DNA of 64,000 bases from Streptococcus sp. VT 162 (lineage in GTDB: Bacteria; Bacillota; Bacilli; Lactobacillales; Streptococcaceae). Positions 18,501 through 26,267 of this stretch are shown piece by piece. The stretch covers positions 1,674,001-1,738,000 of the forward strand of contig CP007628.2 of assembly GCA_000688775.2 (NCBI GenBank), in the 5' to 3' direction. Position numbers and translations under genes: made by a program. Below the pieces are notes generated by a model, which saw nothing but the letters and a program-made list of their open reading frames with translations, searched no databases and was not told the DNA's origin. Position 1 is the first letter of the stretch. Every line of letters starts with the position of its first letter.

Positions 18501-18687
18501 CTCTTTTAAAAATCTGCTGAAGAAAACTCTTGCTTTTTAGTAACCGCTGATACTGCCTTAAAAAGTAAGGTTGAAAGAATCTGAAGAGGTAATAACCTGC
18601 AACTCCTAGAAAAAGGAGGGTATTGAACCAACTGGCTCGAATCACTTGGATAAGGGTGTAAAATACTACTTCAAATAACTCAAACAA
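15559..18687 (-). CDS. VirD4-type coupling protein with a mid-protein insertion
   Basis: 1,042 aa. Coupling ATPase that brings the relaxase-DNA complex to the T4SS channel. N-terminal hydrophobic segments (about 11-37, 92-115, 138-165 and 195-218), Walker A GIGMTRSGKGEG at about 326-337, Walker B HILDEFTNIP at about 778-787; both are intact. Between residues 580 and 735, just before KPKVIYLVTPPNRTEYNGIV, there is an extra segment of about 150 aa rich in predicted beta strands (KVTITGLKKWGKVEKKVDY). Most VirD4 proteins are 550-750 aa and lack it. The acidic C-terminus ends DDGDDFFADEVI. It is 4 bp after an 81-aa gene. Confidence 0.9.
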   Translation of the reverse strand: MFELFEVVFYTLIQVIRASWFNTLLFLGVAGYYLFRFFQPYFLRQYQRLLKSKSFLQQIFKRGWKGRKAIDWEQVWKQSARGLFKWVKLLIPKIIALVSLILWNILFRIVYMIPFVKRERKRFDKEMKPILYFKSYRSFVYMGLGFSFIAFILTNYLVTVLRATIRFLYFSAWSFKDASKAVNFDLNSLLFQSLLNAKVFLIAPILAFPIFLLGLVFAWRSAWVNFEQFRDYNNNEEGDDRFVTINEIRRQYKKIPNKDLTYPGEGGAPVLHELTHDLAGQTLRTQMLWQNRKMSRYVTNAERILGMLAFPSGYYYIEDKPTNLLGIGMTRSGKGEGHITPAIEINSRAELQPSMVLADPKGEHYQASYKLMRQRDYDVNVLSFQNMDWSMSFNPLALAIAAAKKGYYEKTQTYVNAVAESIYPKQKGGERGNAEYFRKSSISLFNALTMALMDRANETVQNGEDDAWDTITIPNVAKFLATMGSEEVFVDSAGEIVENPSREQQVSKKSKITVYFDNLRQVNQQQFSKFRQMADIEFRASDFGGDETKGNVYSSMMTGINLFLQDNVAKLTSKNSIDLESVGFPRRLSVKLRSSTNSQLKNEFKHKTAKVTITGLKKWGKVEKKVDYIKQATALVDGEGYLTYAIEPKLPDQFTVTIDFNHKNNGHSPVRDQIFQFSAEKVYRRNGDSLELDEYSKKPILDHIDITVLKNKEDTKNLLQESDIELVYSDKPKVIYLVTPPNRTEYNGIVSLFLDQLFNANYELALSSGRKCINRILHILDEFTNIPAIPHMDTKISIGLGQNILYYLWIQNLEQLDDKYGQNVARTIMDNCSLKVYVKTTSSDTNKKFSADLGTRTITRRRRSSNILDEANPNVAVENPKQELLTPTQLAKLQEGEAVILRGVKGRDNAGRKVTTDPIFAHDKNSFPYKYMFLQEEFDTSMTLADIPVESAHRELELQEIAVDAGTAFNNIIDWRQRLTMPLLSNNGETPKLSGRHSKGQKVQSQSFTSTDELFQATVANVIQGDYDYYDDGDDFFADEVI

Positions 18688-18691
18688 ACTA

Positions 18692-18937
18692 CTACCCCCT
18701 CACACCTTCCAAGAACCATTCCATTTTTCGAGTATAGAAGCTCGAAAAGAGAAATATGTGAAACTGTAGCCTTGGAGAGGCTTTTTCATAACGGTGAAAG
18801 TAACTTTCTAACCATTTCTCTCCATCCAACTGAAGAACATTCAATCGACTGGATCGACTTTGTTCTAAGTAATTGGTCACCTGAAGAGATTCTGCAATCA
18901 ATTCATCAGACAGATAATTGTATTTTTGTCTTGCCAT
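18692..18937 (-). CDS. Small hypothetical protein upstream of VirD4
   Basis: 81 aa, soluble, no family recognised. First gene after transfer-regulon promoter 3 and 4 bp before the VirD4 gene, so the two are surely co-transcribed. It may be a coupling-protein partner or a relaxosome adaptor. Confidence 0.6.
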   Translation of the reverse strand: MARQKYNYLSDELIAESLQVTNYLEQSRSSRLNVLQLDGEKWLESYFHRYEKASPRLQFHIFLFSSFYTRKMEWFLEGVRG

Positions 18938-18975
18938 TGTTGCACTCCTTTCTTATTATTTTTTAATTCCCCTCT

Positions 18976-19015
18976 ATTCTAAGGGATAATATCAAATTCT
19001 TTGTTAAAGGGACAA
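18976..19015 (-). promoter_or_regulatory. Transfer-regulon promoter 3 (VirD4 operon)
   Basis: TTGTCCCTTTAA (19004-19015), 22 bp, TAGAAT (18976-18981) on the minus strand. Confidence 0.72.
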
Positions 19016-19031
19016 AAGATATTGTTATACC

Positions 19032-19055
19032 ATAAGTTATATAACTTTTTATACA
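19032..19055. promoter_or_regulatory. Partition-operator-like palindrome
   Basis: ATAAGTTATATAACTTTTTA lies about 16 bp upstream of the transfer-regulon motif at 19,004-19,015. Confidence 0.5.
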
Positions 19056-19068
19056 ATAAATAAACCAC

Positions 19069-19100
19069 AAAAAAAGCACACAAGTGTCCTTGTATGCTTT
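19069..19100 (-). terminator. Terminator after ssb
   Basis: Stem AAGCATACAAG/CTTGTGTGCTT with a run of seven T on the minus strand, 9 bp after the ssb stop. Confidence 0.8.
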
Positions 19101-19108
19101 CAATCCCT

Positions 19109-19546
19109 TTAGAATGGGGAATCCACATCTATTGGTTCAGGATAGGATGGAGGATTAGAACTTGGTGTCGGCTGAGAAAAGCCCTGTTGTTCCTGCTTAC
19201 GTCGGTTAGATGCCTCCTTATTTTCAAGGAAAGTGATTCCTCCTTGTTGGTTTGGTGAAATAAACTGATACGTCCGACGTTGATCTTGTTCATCGTTATA
19301 TGGTCGTTGGATAATTTCTCCTTTTAAGAGAATTGGAGAGCCCTTAGATAGGCTCTGAGCCATCAATTCCGCTTGTTTTCCATAAACTTGTACATGGAAG
19401 AAACTAGGGATTGGTTTATTTGTATCATCAGTCATACTCGAATCACAAACAAATTCAAATTTGAAACTGACGTGACCGTTTGGAGTTCGGCCCACTGCAT
19501 CATTTGGAATGAATGCAACACGTCCAGAAGCGATAAATACTTGCAT
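19109..19546 (-). CDS. ssb: Single-stranded DNA-binding protein of the element
   Basis: 145 aa from the ATG at 19546 (GAAAGGAG at 6 nt). OB-fold features: VAFIPNDAVGRTPNGHVSFK, SFFHVQVYGKQAELMAQSLS, KGSPILLKGEIIQ. A disordered Pro/Ser/Gln-rich tail ends in DVDSPF, a variant of the D-D-x-x-P-F tip that recruits replication and repair proteins. It probably coats the transferred strand and supports plasmid replication. It is read from the pilin-VirB8-adhesin operon, past the hairpin at 19566-19598. Confidence 0.85.
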   Translation of the reverse strand: MQVFIASGRVAFIPNDAVGRTPNGHVSFKFEFVCDSSMTDDTNKPIPSFFHVQVYGKQAELMAQSLSKGSPILLKGEIIQRPYNDEQDQRRTYQFISPNQQGGITFLENKEASNRRKQEQQGFSQPTPSSNPPSYPEPIDVDSPF

Positions 19547-19565
19547 TTTTTCTCCTTTCAATAAA

Positions 19566-19598
19566 GACCACAAGAGAGTCTTTATTCAACTTGTGGTC
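19566..19598 (-). terminator. Hairpin between the adhesin and ssb genes
   Basis: Perfect 9-bp stem GACCACAAG/CTTGTGGTC with TTTAT after it on the minus strand. It may act as a partial terminator that lowers ssb expression from the upstream operon. Confidence 0.5.
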
Positions 19599-19622
19599 AT
19601 CATTTCATTTTAGTTCGTCAAA

Positions 19623-22600
19623 TTAGTTTTCTTTCGACTTACGAAGGCCTGCAAGACTCAATAATCCCAAAACCATTCCCACAACTGGAAGCATGCTTGC
19701 TGCTGATCCTGTATTTGGAAGTGATGGTTGGGGATTTGGTTTTCCAGGTTCTTCAGGTTTTGGTGGAGTGTGGGTTGTTACCTTGGCAGTCATTTCTTGT
19801 CCATTGACAATATTGACAAAAGTATTCTCGACTTCTCCAGCTGAGATTCGCTCTACTTCGATGTAGAAGTCCGCATCGAAGCTACCTTTGACTCCTAAAG
19901 AGTTCAAGAACTCTTTGTCAATAGTGTAAGCCCACTTACCGTCTTGTTCATTCCAAGTTACTTTTACAACCTTCTTGATAAAGTCCGAGTTTGTACTTTG
20001 GTTGAACTCAAATTGGAACGCATAAGCAGAGCCTTTAGCAATCTTGTCACCAGCCTTGACTACTTTACCATCCTTCAGGATGACATCATAAGGAAGAACC
20101 AAATCTTTTTCAGCAACGTATTCTGTACCACGAATGATACCAGTCCAGTTACCAGTATATCGGTCATGCTTAGTATCAAGCTTGTCCACACCGTCATATT
20201 GGTACAACGTATGGTGTCTTTCTGGAATAGTTACACCATCAAGAAGGTACTGAATCAATTCACCTAGCTGGACTTCTTTGCCATCAAGAACTTTCTGACC
20301 TGTTTTATCAAGCGCATGTTTTTCTGGGTGTTTTGGTTTAGGTGGCTCTGGTGTACGAGTAATAACCTTGGCAGTCATTTCTTGTTTATTGACAATATTG
20401 ATGAAAGTATTCTCAATCTTATCACCAGTTTCAATACGCTCCGCCTCGATGTAGAAATCTGCATCAAAGGTTCCTTTTACTCCTAAAGAGTTTAGGAAGT
20501 CTTGATTGATAACGTAAGACCATTGCCCACCTTTGGCATCCCACTTAACAGTCACAAGTTTCTTGATGAACTCTGAATTAGTACCTTGGTTGAACTCAAA
20601 GGTAAAGGCATAAGAGCTACCTTTGGAAATCTTATCTCCTGCCTTGATCACTTTACCATTCTTCAGGATAACATCGTATGGCAACGTTAGCTCTTTTTCT
20701 GCTGTGTATTCTGTACCCTTGATGATACCCTTCCAATTACCAGTATAGCGGTCATGCTTAGTATCAAGCTTATCCAAACCGTCATATTGGTACAATGTAT
20801 CATGTTTTTCTGGAACAGTTACTCCATCAAGAAGGTACTGAACAAAATCACCTAGCTGAACTTCTTTGCCATCAAGGACTTTCTTGCCGGTTCTATCAAG
20901 TACATGTTTTTCTGGCTTAACATTTGGAATTTCAACTGTTACAAGATTTGACTGATAACTATTACCAAAGTCAATTTGTTTAAAGTCATTCTTGACTTTC
21001 TCCCCTGCTTTAACCAGGAGTTTAGCTGGGAGATCAATCGTCACGTTTTTATTTTGTTTCACGTAGTTTTGGTAAAAACTCTTAGAATCCTTCGCTACCC
21101 AGAGATAGAACTCTCCTCTAGGTTGCAGGTTCAATTCCTTCAGGATTTTATTGATTGCATCGGTACGTCCTTTGTCTGAAAGCACGTGATGCATGTCAAA
21201 CAAGCTTTTTACGTCTTTACCAGCAGCAGTCATTTTGATATTACCTTGATAAACTGAGAATGCACCATCTTGGACATCATCCAAAATAGCAAACTTCTTA
21301 CCAAGCGCTTGTGCTGAAGCAAGAGTTTTGGTGTATGGACTATAATCAGTCACCAATCGGAAGGTCACGTTGCGATCAAATGTTGTTGCACCGTTGATAT
21401 CCTTACCAGAACGATCCAAAACAGCTTTGACTGGTTTTGGTGGTTTTGGTGTTTTGGTGGTAACAGTGTTTGAGTATACCTCGTATTTATTCACTAACAC
21501 TTTATAAGTGTTGTCATAAAAACCTTTATCATAGATTGGCTTCCAGGTAATCACAGGAGCTGCTAGACGCTTCCCTTCGTAGCTTGCAGTAAAGGTGTAG
21601 GTATTCTTTCCTGCATCGTAAGCAACGCCCCATCCTGCTTTCTCTGCAGCTGCCTTTGTAACGGCAACATCAGGAACTGCTCCAGCTTCGAGTGGATCAA
21701 TGATGGTAATCTTGTCACCTTTTTTAAGGTTCGCATAAATATTGTCATGATGCAATGTATAAAGCTGAGTAGCATTTTTAGCAACTGTTTGACCGTTTGT
21801 ATTGGTCTTATCTGTATCTGCTACAGATTTAGTTACAACTGGCTTATACTGTAATTTATAGCCGTGGTAGCTTGCAGATAATTTCTGATTTTTGGTTTCA
21901 GAAAGAGTTTTAAGCGCCAAGGTTGGCTTAACTGGATTCTTTGCTTTGACCAACTCAGCTGATACAGGTTCAGGCTTAACTGGTTTCACGGTTGTTTTAG
22001 TAATGGTTGCAGCAGCTGGAACTTCAACAACTGGCGCTACAACCTTCGTATTCAAAGCGAACCAATAAGTTTGGCCATTTGACTCTGCGTAACCATCCCA
22101 TTGAGTAAAATCAGTCGAGAACGCTGTCCCTTCTTTAAAGACACCAAGCGCAGCTCCCTTGTATTGGTAAGGCGAGTCAGAAGTATCCCACGTTACGCCA
22201 ACCTTTTCCGCTGTATTGTAATCATCAGCATAGTTATAACCATCATTTTTGTGGTAGGTTACAGTTGAACCGTTAATCTCAACGTTTTTACCATTGACAG
22301 CTCCTGCACCTTCCCATCCAATCTTGTTGTAGTTCAGTGATGAATAAGTAAGGGCTGCTGGAGTCTTTTCTGAAGCATTAAAGGCCACTTCTTTCCCATC
22401 CACCTTGTAGTAGTAGGTATCTGTGACTCTGAAACGCATATAGTCATAAGTTGTCCCAATTCCGTCGTTTCGTGCAGCTACAAATCCTTCAGTAGGATCA
22501 TTCAATACATAAACGTCAATTAGACCCGTTTCCCCTTGGTTGATGATTTCAAACTTACGGTGGATACGAGAAATATCCTGTTTTTTACCATCCGCAGTTG

Positions 22601-23900
22601 AGACAGTCAAACCTTTCAAACCAGTATAATCGATTTCTGTTTTCCAACCATTTCCAACATCCCGATATTTCAAGACTTTGGTAGAATCAAGAATACGACC
22701 ATATCCAGAATTTCCACTTGAAGAACCGATATAGCTTGTAGTCAATTCTTTAGCGCCAGAAGCACTAGATTTTACGTTAGCATTTGGATTAGCTGTAGAA
22801 AGGCTCAGAGCTTGCAAGACTACTTCTTTTGTGTACCCTTCAGTGTTGGTCTTAGACTGAAGTTCATTGTATTTCTTCTGCCAGTCTGCTTGTGCTTTCT
22901 TAGCCTGGTCATAAGCTTGTTGGTTTTGTTTCCCAATTTGCTTCGCTTCATCAGCTGAAGAAACTTCTTGAGTTTTAGAGGTTAAAAGTACACCAGAGTT
23001 TTTCAAATCTGTTGATTTACGATCAGCATCTTGATTGACTTGATCACTAGCATTCTTCTTCTCTGTGTAGGCAGCCATGAGGGCTTTGTTAAGCTCCACT
23101 TTGCCTTTTGCAGCCGCAATAGCCTGGTCATTTTGTTTCTTCAATGCTTCTACTTCTGCGACTGAAGAGACCGTACGTGTAACGACTTTAACGTCAACCT
23201 TTTCTTTCTTCAGCTGTTCAGATGCGCTTTCTACCGCTTTGTTTAGAGCAGTAGCTTGTTCAACAGTAGCATCATAGTTAGATTTTTCACCCAGGTATTT
23301 TGTTACGGCTTGTTGGTTATCTGACAAGACCTGTTTAGCTGTTTGAGTAGCTTTCTTGTTTTTGTCTGCTGAACCATCTGTAGCAGTCGAACTGTCATTC
23401 GTCACTGTGACAGTTGTTTCCCCTTCATGCTTAGCTTTTTCATCAGCTACAAATTGATTGTTAGCTTGAATAGCTTTTTGCGCTTCCTTGAAGGCTGTAT
23501 TGTTTTCAACTTGTTTTGTAGTCGCTTCTTCAAGTTCCTTGACTTGCTTGTCCTGATCTTGTTTAATCTCAGACTTAGACTGTTCAAGTTTTGGAGCAGT
23601 GGTATCTGTTCCCTTATCAACAATCTGAGTTTCAGAAACGTTCACCCCTGCTTCTTTTGCTTTTTCAGCAGCCTTTGTAACTGCTCCATTATCAATCGCT
23701 ACAGACTGGCTTCCTGTTGCTTTACCAGCTTGTGTAGCATAAATGTTATTGTCGTTTTTGCTTTCAGGCTGAACTGCTTCATCCGCAAATGCTGAACCTG
23801 CAGAGAAGGCTACAATCCCTGCAACTGCAATTCCTGATACTAGGCCTTTAGCCCATTTTTTCTTACGGAAATATCCGTGTCCTTGTGTTTTTTCTGTCAT
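19623..23900 (-). CDS. PrgB/antigen I/II-like LPXTG adhesin
   Basis: 1,425 aa surface protein. A long signal peptide (about 1-40, GYFRKKKWAKGLVSGIAVAG) is followed by an alpha-helical Lys/Ala/Gln-rich coiled-coil region (about 60-350), a GbpC/SspB-type variable domain (about 375-640), and Ig-like adhesin domains (about 670-985). A pair of nearly identical C-terminal modules of about 190 aa starts PEKHVLDRTGKKVLDG and PEKHALDKTGQKVLDG, and a Pro-rich spacer leads to LPNTGSAAS with a membrane anchor. This is the plan of enterococcal PrgB and streptococcal antigen I/II, which mediate cell aggregation or host binding; C-terminal modules of this type usually carry isopeptide bonds. Encoded within the T4SS regulon, so likely a mating-contact adhesin. 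Confidence 0.88.
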   Translation of the reverse strand: MTEKTQGHGYFRKKKWAKGLVSGIAVAGIVAFSAGSAFADEAVQPESKNDNNIYATQAGKATGSQSVAIDNGAVTKAAEKAKEAGVNVSETQIVDKGTDTTAPKLEQSKSEIKQDQDKQVKELEEATTKQVENNTAFKEAQKAIQANNQFVADEKAKHEGETTVTVTNDSSTATDGSADKNKKATQTAKQVLSDNQQAVTKYLGEKSNYDATVEQATALNKAVESASEQLKKEKVDVKVVTRTVSSVAEVEALKKQNDQAIAAAKGKVELNKALMAAYTEKKNASDQVNQDADRKSTDLKNSGVLLTSKTQEVSSADEAKQIGKQNQQAYDQAKKAQADWQKKYNELQSKTNTEGYTKEVVLQALSLSTANPNANVKSSASGAKELTTSYIGSSSGNSGYGRILDSTKVLKYRDVGNGWKTEIDYTGLKGLTVSTADGKKQDISRIHRKFEIINQGETGLIDVYVLNDPTEGFVAARNDGIGTTYDYMRFRVTDTYYYKVDGKEVAFNASEKTPAALTYSSLNYNKIGWEGAGAVNGKNVEINGSTVTYHKNDGYNYADDYNTAEKVGVTWDTSDSPYQYKGAALGVFKEGTAFSTDFTQWDGYAESNGQTYWFALNTKVVAPVVEVPAAATITKTTVKPVKPEPVSAELVKAKNPVKPTLALKTLSETKNQKLSASYHGYKLQYKPVVTKSVADTDKTNTNGQTVAKNATQLYTLHHDNIYANLKKGDKITIIDPLEAGAVPDVAVTKAAAEKAGWGVAYDAGKNTYTFTASYEGKRLAAPVITWKPIYDKGFYDNTYKVLVNKYEVYSNTVTTKTPKPPKPVKAVLDRSGKDINGATTFDRNVTFRLVTDYSPYTKTLASAQALGKKFAILDDVQDGAFSVYQGNIKMTAAGKDVKSLFDMHHVLSDKGRTDAINKILKELNLQPRGEFYLWVAKDSKSFYQNYVKQNKNVTIDLPAKLLVKAGEKVKNDFKQIDFGNSYQSNLVTVEIPNVKPEKHVLDRTGKKVLDGKEVQLGDFVQYLLDGVTVPEKHDTLYQYDGLDKLDTKHDRYTGNWKGIIKGTEYTAEKELTLPYDVILKNGKVIKAGDKISKGSSYAFTFEFNQGTNSEFIKKLVTVKWDAKGGQWSYVINQDFLNSLGVKGTFDADFYIEAERIETGDKIENTFINIVNKQEMTAKVITRTPEPPKPKHPEKHALDKTGQKVLDGKEVQLGELIQYLLDGVTIPERHHTLYQYDGVDKLDTKHDRYTGNWTGIIRGTEYVAEKDLVLPYDVILKDGKVVKAGDKIAKGSAYAFQFEFNQSTNSDFIKKVVKVTWNEQDGKWAYTIDKEFLNSLGVKGSFDADFYIEVERISAGEVENTFVNIVNGQEMTAKVTTHTPPKPEEPGKPNPQPSLPNTGSAASMLPVVGMVLGLLSLAGLRKSKEN
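19750..20915 (-). repeat. Tandem duplication of the adhesin C-terminal module
   Basis: Two direct repeats of about 580 bp (about 19,750-20,328 and 20,329-20,915) encode the last two globular modules of the adhesin. Long stretches are identical, for example the segment encoding LDTKHDRYTGNW and FNSLGVKG-like blocks, with scattered substitutions. Confidence 0.8.
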
Positions 23901-23921
23901 TTTTCTTTCTCCTTCACTTAA

Positions 23922-24734
23922 TTAAAATAGTTTCTTCTTGTAGACGTAGCTGACTGCCGTCAACAACATAGCCCCAATCGTACCTAGAATGCTTTCTGCA
24001 GTTCCAGTGTTTGGAAGTGTTTTAAGTTTGCCTTCTTTATCAGTAACAGAGATAGTCTTATCTTCGTTAACAGTACCACCGATCTCTTCAGGAGCTACTA
24101 CAGATCCATTTGAAAGGACTACGTTTCCGTTTTGCGTGCTAACAATTGAAGCTCCTGTATTCGTTTCAACTGGTTCTTTTGTCACGTCATGCACTACTTG
24201 ACCTGTTGAAGTTGAAGTAGTTCCAATTTGTGACTTCCCTTGTTGGTTCGCTTGATCAGTAGTTTTTGGCTTTTCAGCTGGGACTCCATCAAGACTACCT
24301 GCATTATCCTTGTCCTGTGGCTTATCTGAAGGCGCTGGTTTATCAGTTGGCACTCCGTCAAGACTTCCTGCGTTGTCTTTGTCTTGTGGTTTATCTGATG
24401 GTGTTGGTACACCATCGAGGCTACCTGCATTATCCTTATCCTGTGGCTTATCAGAAGTAGCTGGGTTGTCTGTTGGTACCCCGTCAAGACTTCCTGCGTT
24501 GTCTTTGTCTTGTACACTTGGCGTTGTTGGGTCAACTGGAGTAACTGAAGGCTCTGTTGGCTGAGTTGCTGGTGCCTCTGTTTCTGTTGAAGCGTTAGGT
24601 GTTGTCGGCGTAACAACTTCTGTTGCTGGGGCAGAAGAATCAATCGGTGTAAGCTCGTCAGCTGATACAAATCCAGCTTGTGCAAGTGCGATTGTTGAAA
24701 GTGCTAGTGCAGCTAAAACTTGTTTCTTGTTCAT
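23922..24734 (-). CDS. LPXTG cell-wall protein with DNAGSLDGVP repeats (TraO/PrgC-like)
   Basis: 270 aa. Signal peptide (about 1-25, ending FVSADE), a Pro/Thr/Ser-rich region, then four copies of a repeat with core QDKDNAGSLDGVP, a short globular part, and sorting signal LPNTGTAES with a hydrophobic segment and KKKLF tail. Small sortase-anchored proteins with Pro-rich repeats occur at this place in pIP501 (TraO) and pCF10 (PrgC) transfer regions. Lies 21 bp upstream of the PrgB-like gene in the same operon. Probably exposed on the donor surface. Confidence 0.82.
   Translation of the reverse strand: MNKKQVLAALALSTIALAQAGFVSADELTPIDSSAPATEVVTPTTPNASTETEAPATQPTEPSVTPVDPTTPSVQDKDNAGSLDGVPTDNPATSDKPQDKDNAGSLDGVPTPSDKPQDKDNAGSLDGVPTDKPAPSDKPQDKDNAGSLDGVPAEKPKTTDQANQQGKSQIGTTSTSTGQVVHDVTKEPVETNTGASIVSTQNGNVVLSNGSVVAPEEIGGTVNEDKTISVTDKEGKLKTLPNTGTAESILGTIGAMLLTAVSYVYKKKLF
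24279..24515 (-). repeat. Four in-frame tandem repeats in the LPXTG gene
   Basis: Units of about 57-69 bp sharing the core that encodes QDKDNAGSLDGVPT, at about 24,283, 24,351, 24,409 and 24,476. Spacing varies with a short Pro/Ser/Thr insert. A site prone to length variation. Confidence 0.8.
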
Positions 24735-24750
24735 TTTAATTTTTCCTTTT

Positions 24751-25824
24751 CTAATTTTTAAGATAATTTGATTCTTTTGGTTCTGTTTCTACAACAAATC
24801 CATATTTTGAAGAATCAGAAGCTTTTACATCAAAGGTTAATCTAACGCTAGATGATTTATCCCCTTTTTTGACGGACAAGATATAGGAAACCGTATATTT
24901 TTGAGTTTCTGAATCATAATTCAATTTTTCTAAAATAACTGATTGTAAAATCCCTTCTTTTGGTTTGGTAAATTTTGCATCACCTTCAGAAAGAAAATCT
25001 ACTAGATTTTCTTTTTTGCCCGAGTAATAAGAAGGTAAGAAATGACGACTAAATACATCAACTTCATTTTTCGTTGAGATAAGATGTTGAGTATTTTTTT
25101 GTTCCTGATATAAGAAATTTACTTTTTCAGACTGGCTTGATAGTTGAGCGAAAGCAAAAAATACACCAACGATATTTACTACTGCAAGCACTCCTAAAAA
25201 ACCTAAGAATAGATAAAATTTCTTCAGAGAAACTGATTGCTTTTGAGATACGGGAGACACAACATCTGTTTGTTCCCTTGCATTTGGAGCAGGTGGTAGG
25301 CGATTGGGTTGTGAAACAGCCATCGTCTCACCTTCAGCTGGGAAAATAGGAAGAGAAGAATCAGACAATCCCATACTTTGTTTATATACAGGATAAATCT
25401 GGTTCTCAAAATACTCCCTTTTTTCTTGATAGCTGTAATTTGCAAATTCAGAGCGAGTAAGTATCGCTTGAATGAGGGGAAGCAAGAGGTTTTCATAGTC
25501 TTCAGTAATCAGAAATGGACTAGCGTAAACCTCTCCTTCTGTTACCACGCTTTTCCCTTCCAGATGGGCGATTGCTACTTTTTTCAGCTGAAACTGACCA
25601 TACATCTGTTTCAACTCTCTAAATAACAACTCTGCCTGTTGAAATGTTAGGTAGGGGAAATTTTTTGAAATCCGCTGAGAATAACCTGAACTATGATCCA
25701 ATACATCGATGATAGCAAGTAACTCACTATCATCCTCTGGACCTCTTCCATCTTCCCAGGTAATTTCTAGAAATAGATCATCTGTAATCGTACAGCGACC
25801 TTTATTAAAGAGTGAAAAAGCCAT
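24751..25824 (-). CDS. TraM/VirB8-like T4SS protein
   Basis: 357 aa with a soluble N-terminal domain (about 1-200), one transmembrane helix (about 208-229, LFLGFLGVLAVVNIVGVFFA) and an extracellular C-terminal domain of about 120 aa. pIP501 TraM has exactly this plan, with a C-terminal NTF2-like VirB8 domain. The C-terminal region here (FSRHFLPSYYSGKKENLVDF, then YTVSYILSVKKG) fits that fold by pattern. The N-terminal part begins MAFSLFNKGRCTITDDLFLE. It lies between the pilin candidate and the LPXTG gene. Confidence 0.7.
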   Translation of the reverse strand: MAFSLFNKGRCTITDDLFLEITWEDGRGPEDDSELLAIIDVLDHSSGYSQRISKNFPYLTFQQAELLFRELKQMYGQFQLKKVAIAHLEGKSVVTEGEVYASPFLITEDYENLLLPLIQAILTRSEFANYSYQEKREYFENQIYPVYKQSMGLSDSSLPIFPAEGETMAVSQPNRLPPAPNAREQTDVVSPVSQKQSVSLKKFYLFLGFLGVLAVVNIVGVFFAFAQLSSQSEKVNFLYQEQKNTQHLISTKNEVDVFSRHFLPSYYSGKKENLVDFLSEGDAKFTKPKEGILQSVILEKLNYDSETQKYTVSYILSVKKGDKSSSVRLTFDVKASDSSKYGFVVETEPKESNYLKN

Positions 25825-25837
25825 AAATCACCACCCC

Positions 25838-26176
25838 TTAACTTTTCACGAAATCAAAAATCCATTCAATAATACTTGGTCCCGCTGAAACACCAATAAT
25901 TGCAATTGCAATTGATACCCAATGTTTTTTCATTGAGGCTTTTAACTCCCGTCCACCAAACGCATAAATGAGCGAGGTGACAACGGCAGCTAGACCAAAT
26001 AGCGCAACACTGACTAGCTGAACTTTTGTAATTCCTTGTTTTGCCAAGTTATCCGACTTAACAAATGGATCGTCCGCATACACTGTAGATCCTGTTAGGA
26101 ATAGGGAAAGGCTTAATAAAAACATCTGTGATTTTGTTTTTACTTGCTGAATTTGTCTTGTCAAATAATTTTTCAT
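25838..26176 (-). CDS. VirB2-like pilin candidate
   Basis: 112 aa from the ATG at 26176, which has AGGAGGATT directly upstream; the longer frame starts inside the upstream gene. A signal sequence (about 14-35, ending VYADD) is followed by two hydrophobic helices (about 53-70 and 86-108) with a short basic loop GGRELKASMKKHW between them. This is the size and topology of VirB2/TrbC-type T4SS proteins. First gene after promoter 4. Confidence 0.65.
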   Translation of the reverse strand: MKNYLTRQIQQVKTKSQMFLLSLSLFLTGSTVYADDPFVKSDNLAKQGITKVQLVSVALFGLAAVVTSLIYAFGGRELKASMKKHWVSIAIAIIGVSAGPSIIEWIFDFVKS

Positions 26177-26207
26177 AGAAATCCTCCTTTGTTTTTTTGA
26201 CAACGTT

Positions 26208-26248
26208 AGTATAATAGATAATTGAAAAAAATTTTTTAAAGGGACAAT
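26208..26248 (-). promoter_or_regulatory. Transfer-regulon promoter 4 (pilin-VirB8-adhesin operon)
   Basis: ATTGTCCCTTTAA (26236-26248), 22 bp, TATACT (26208-26213) on the minus strand. Nearly identical in the spacer to promoter 7. Confidence 0.78.
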
Positions 26249-26267
26249 CATTTTTTTAAGGTGAGTT

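Noticed and set aside
24279..24515. Regularly spaced repeats resembling a small CRISPR array
   Set aside because: The repeats are in frame, encode DNAGSLDGVP units of an LPXTG protein, and the spacers are also coding and similar to each other.
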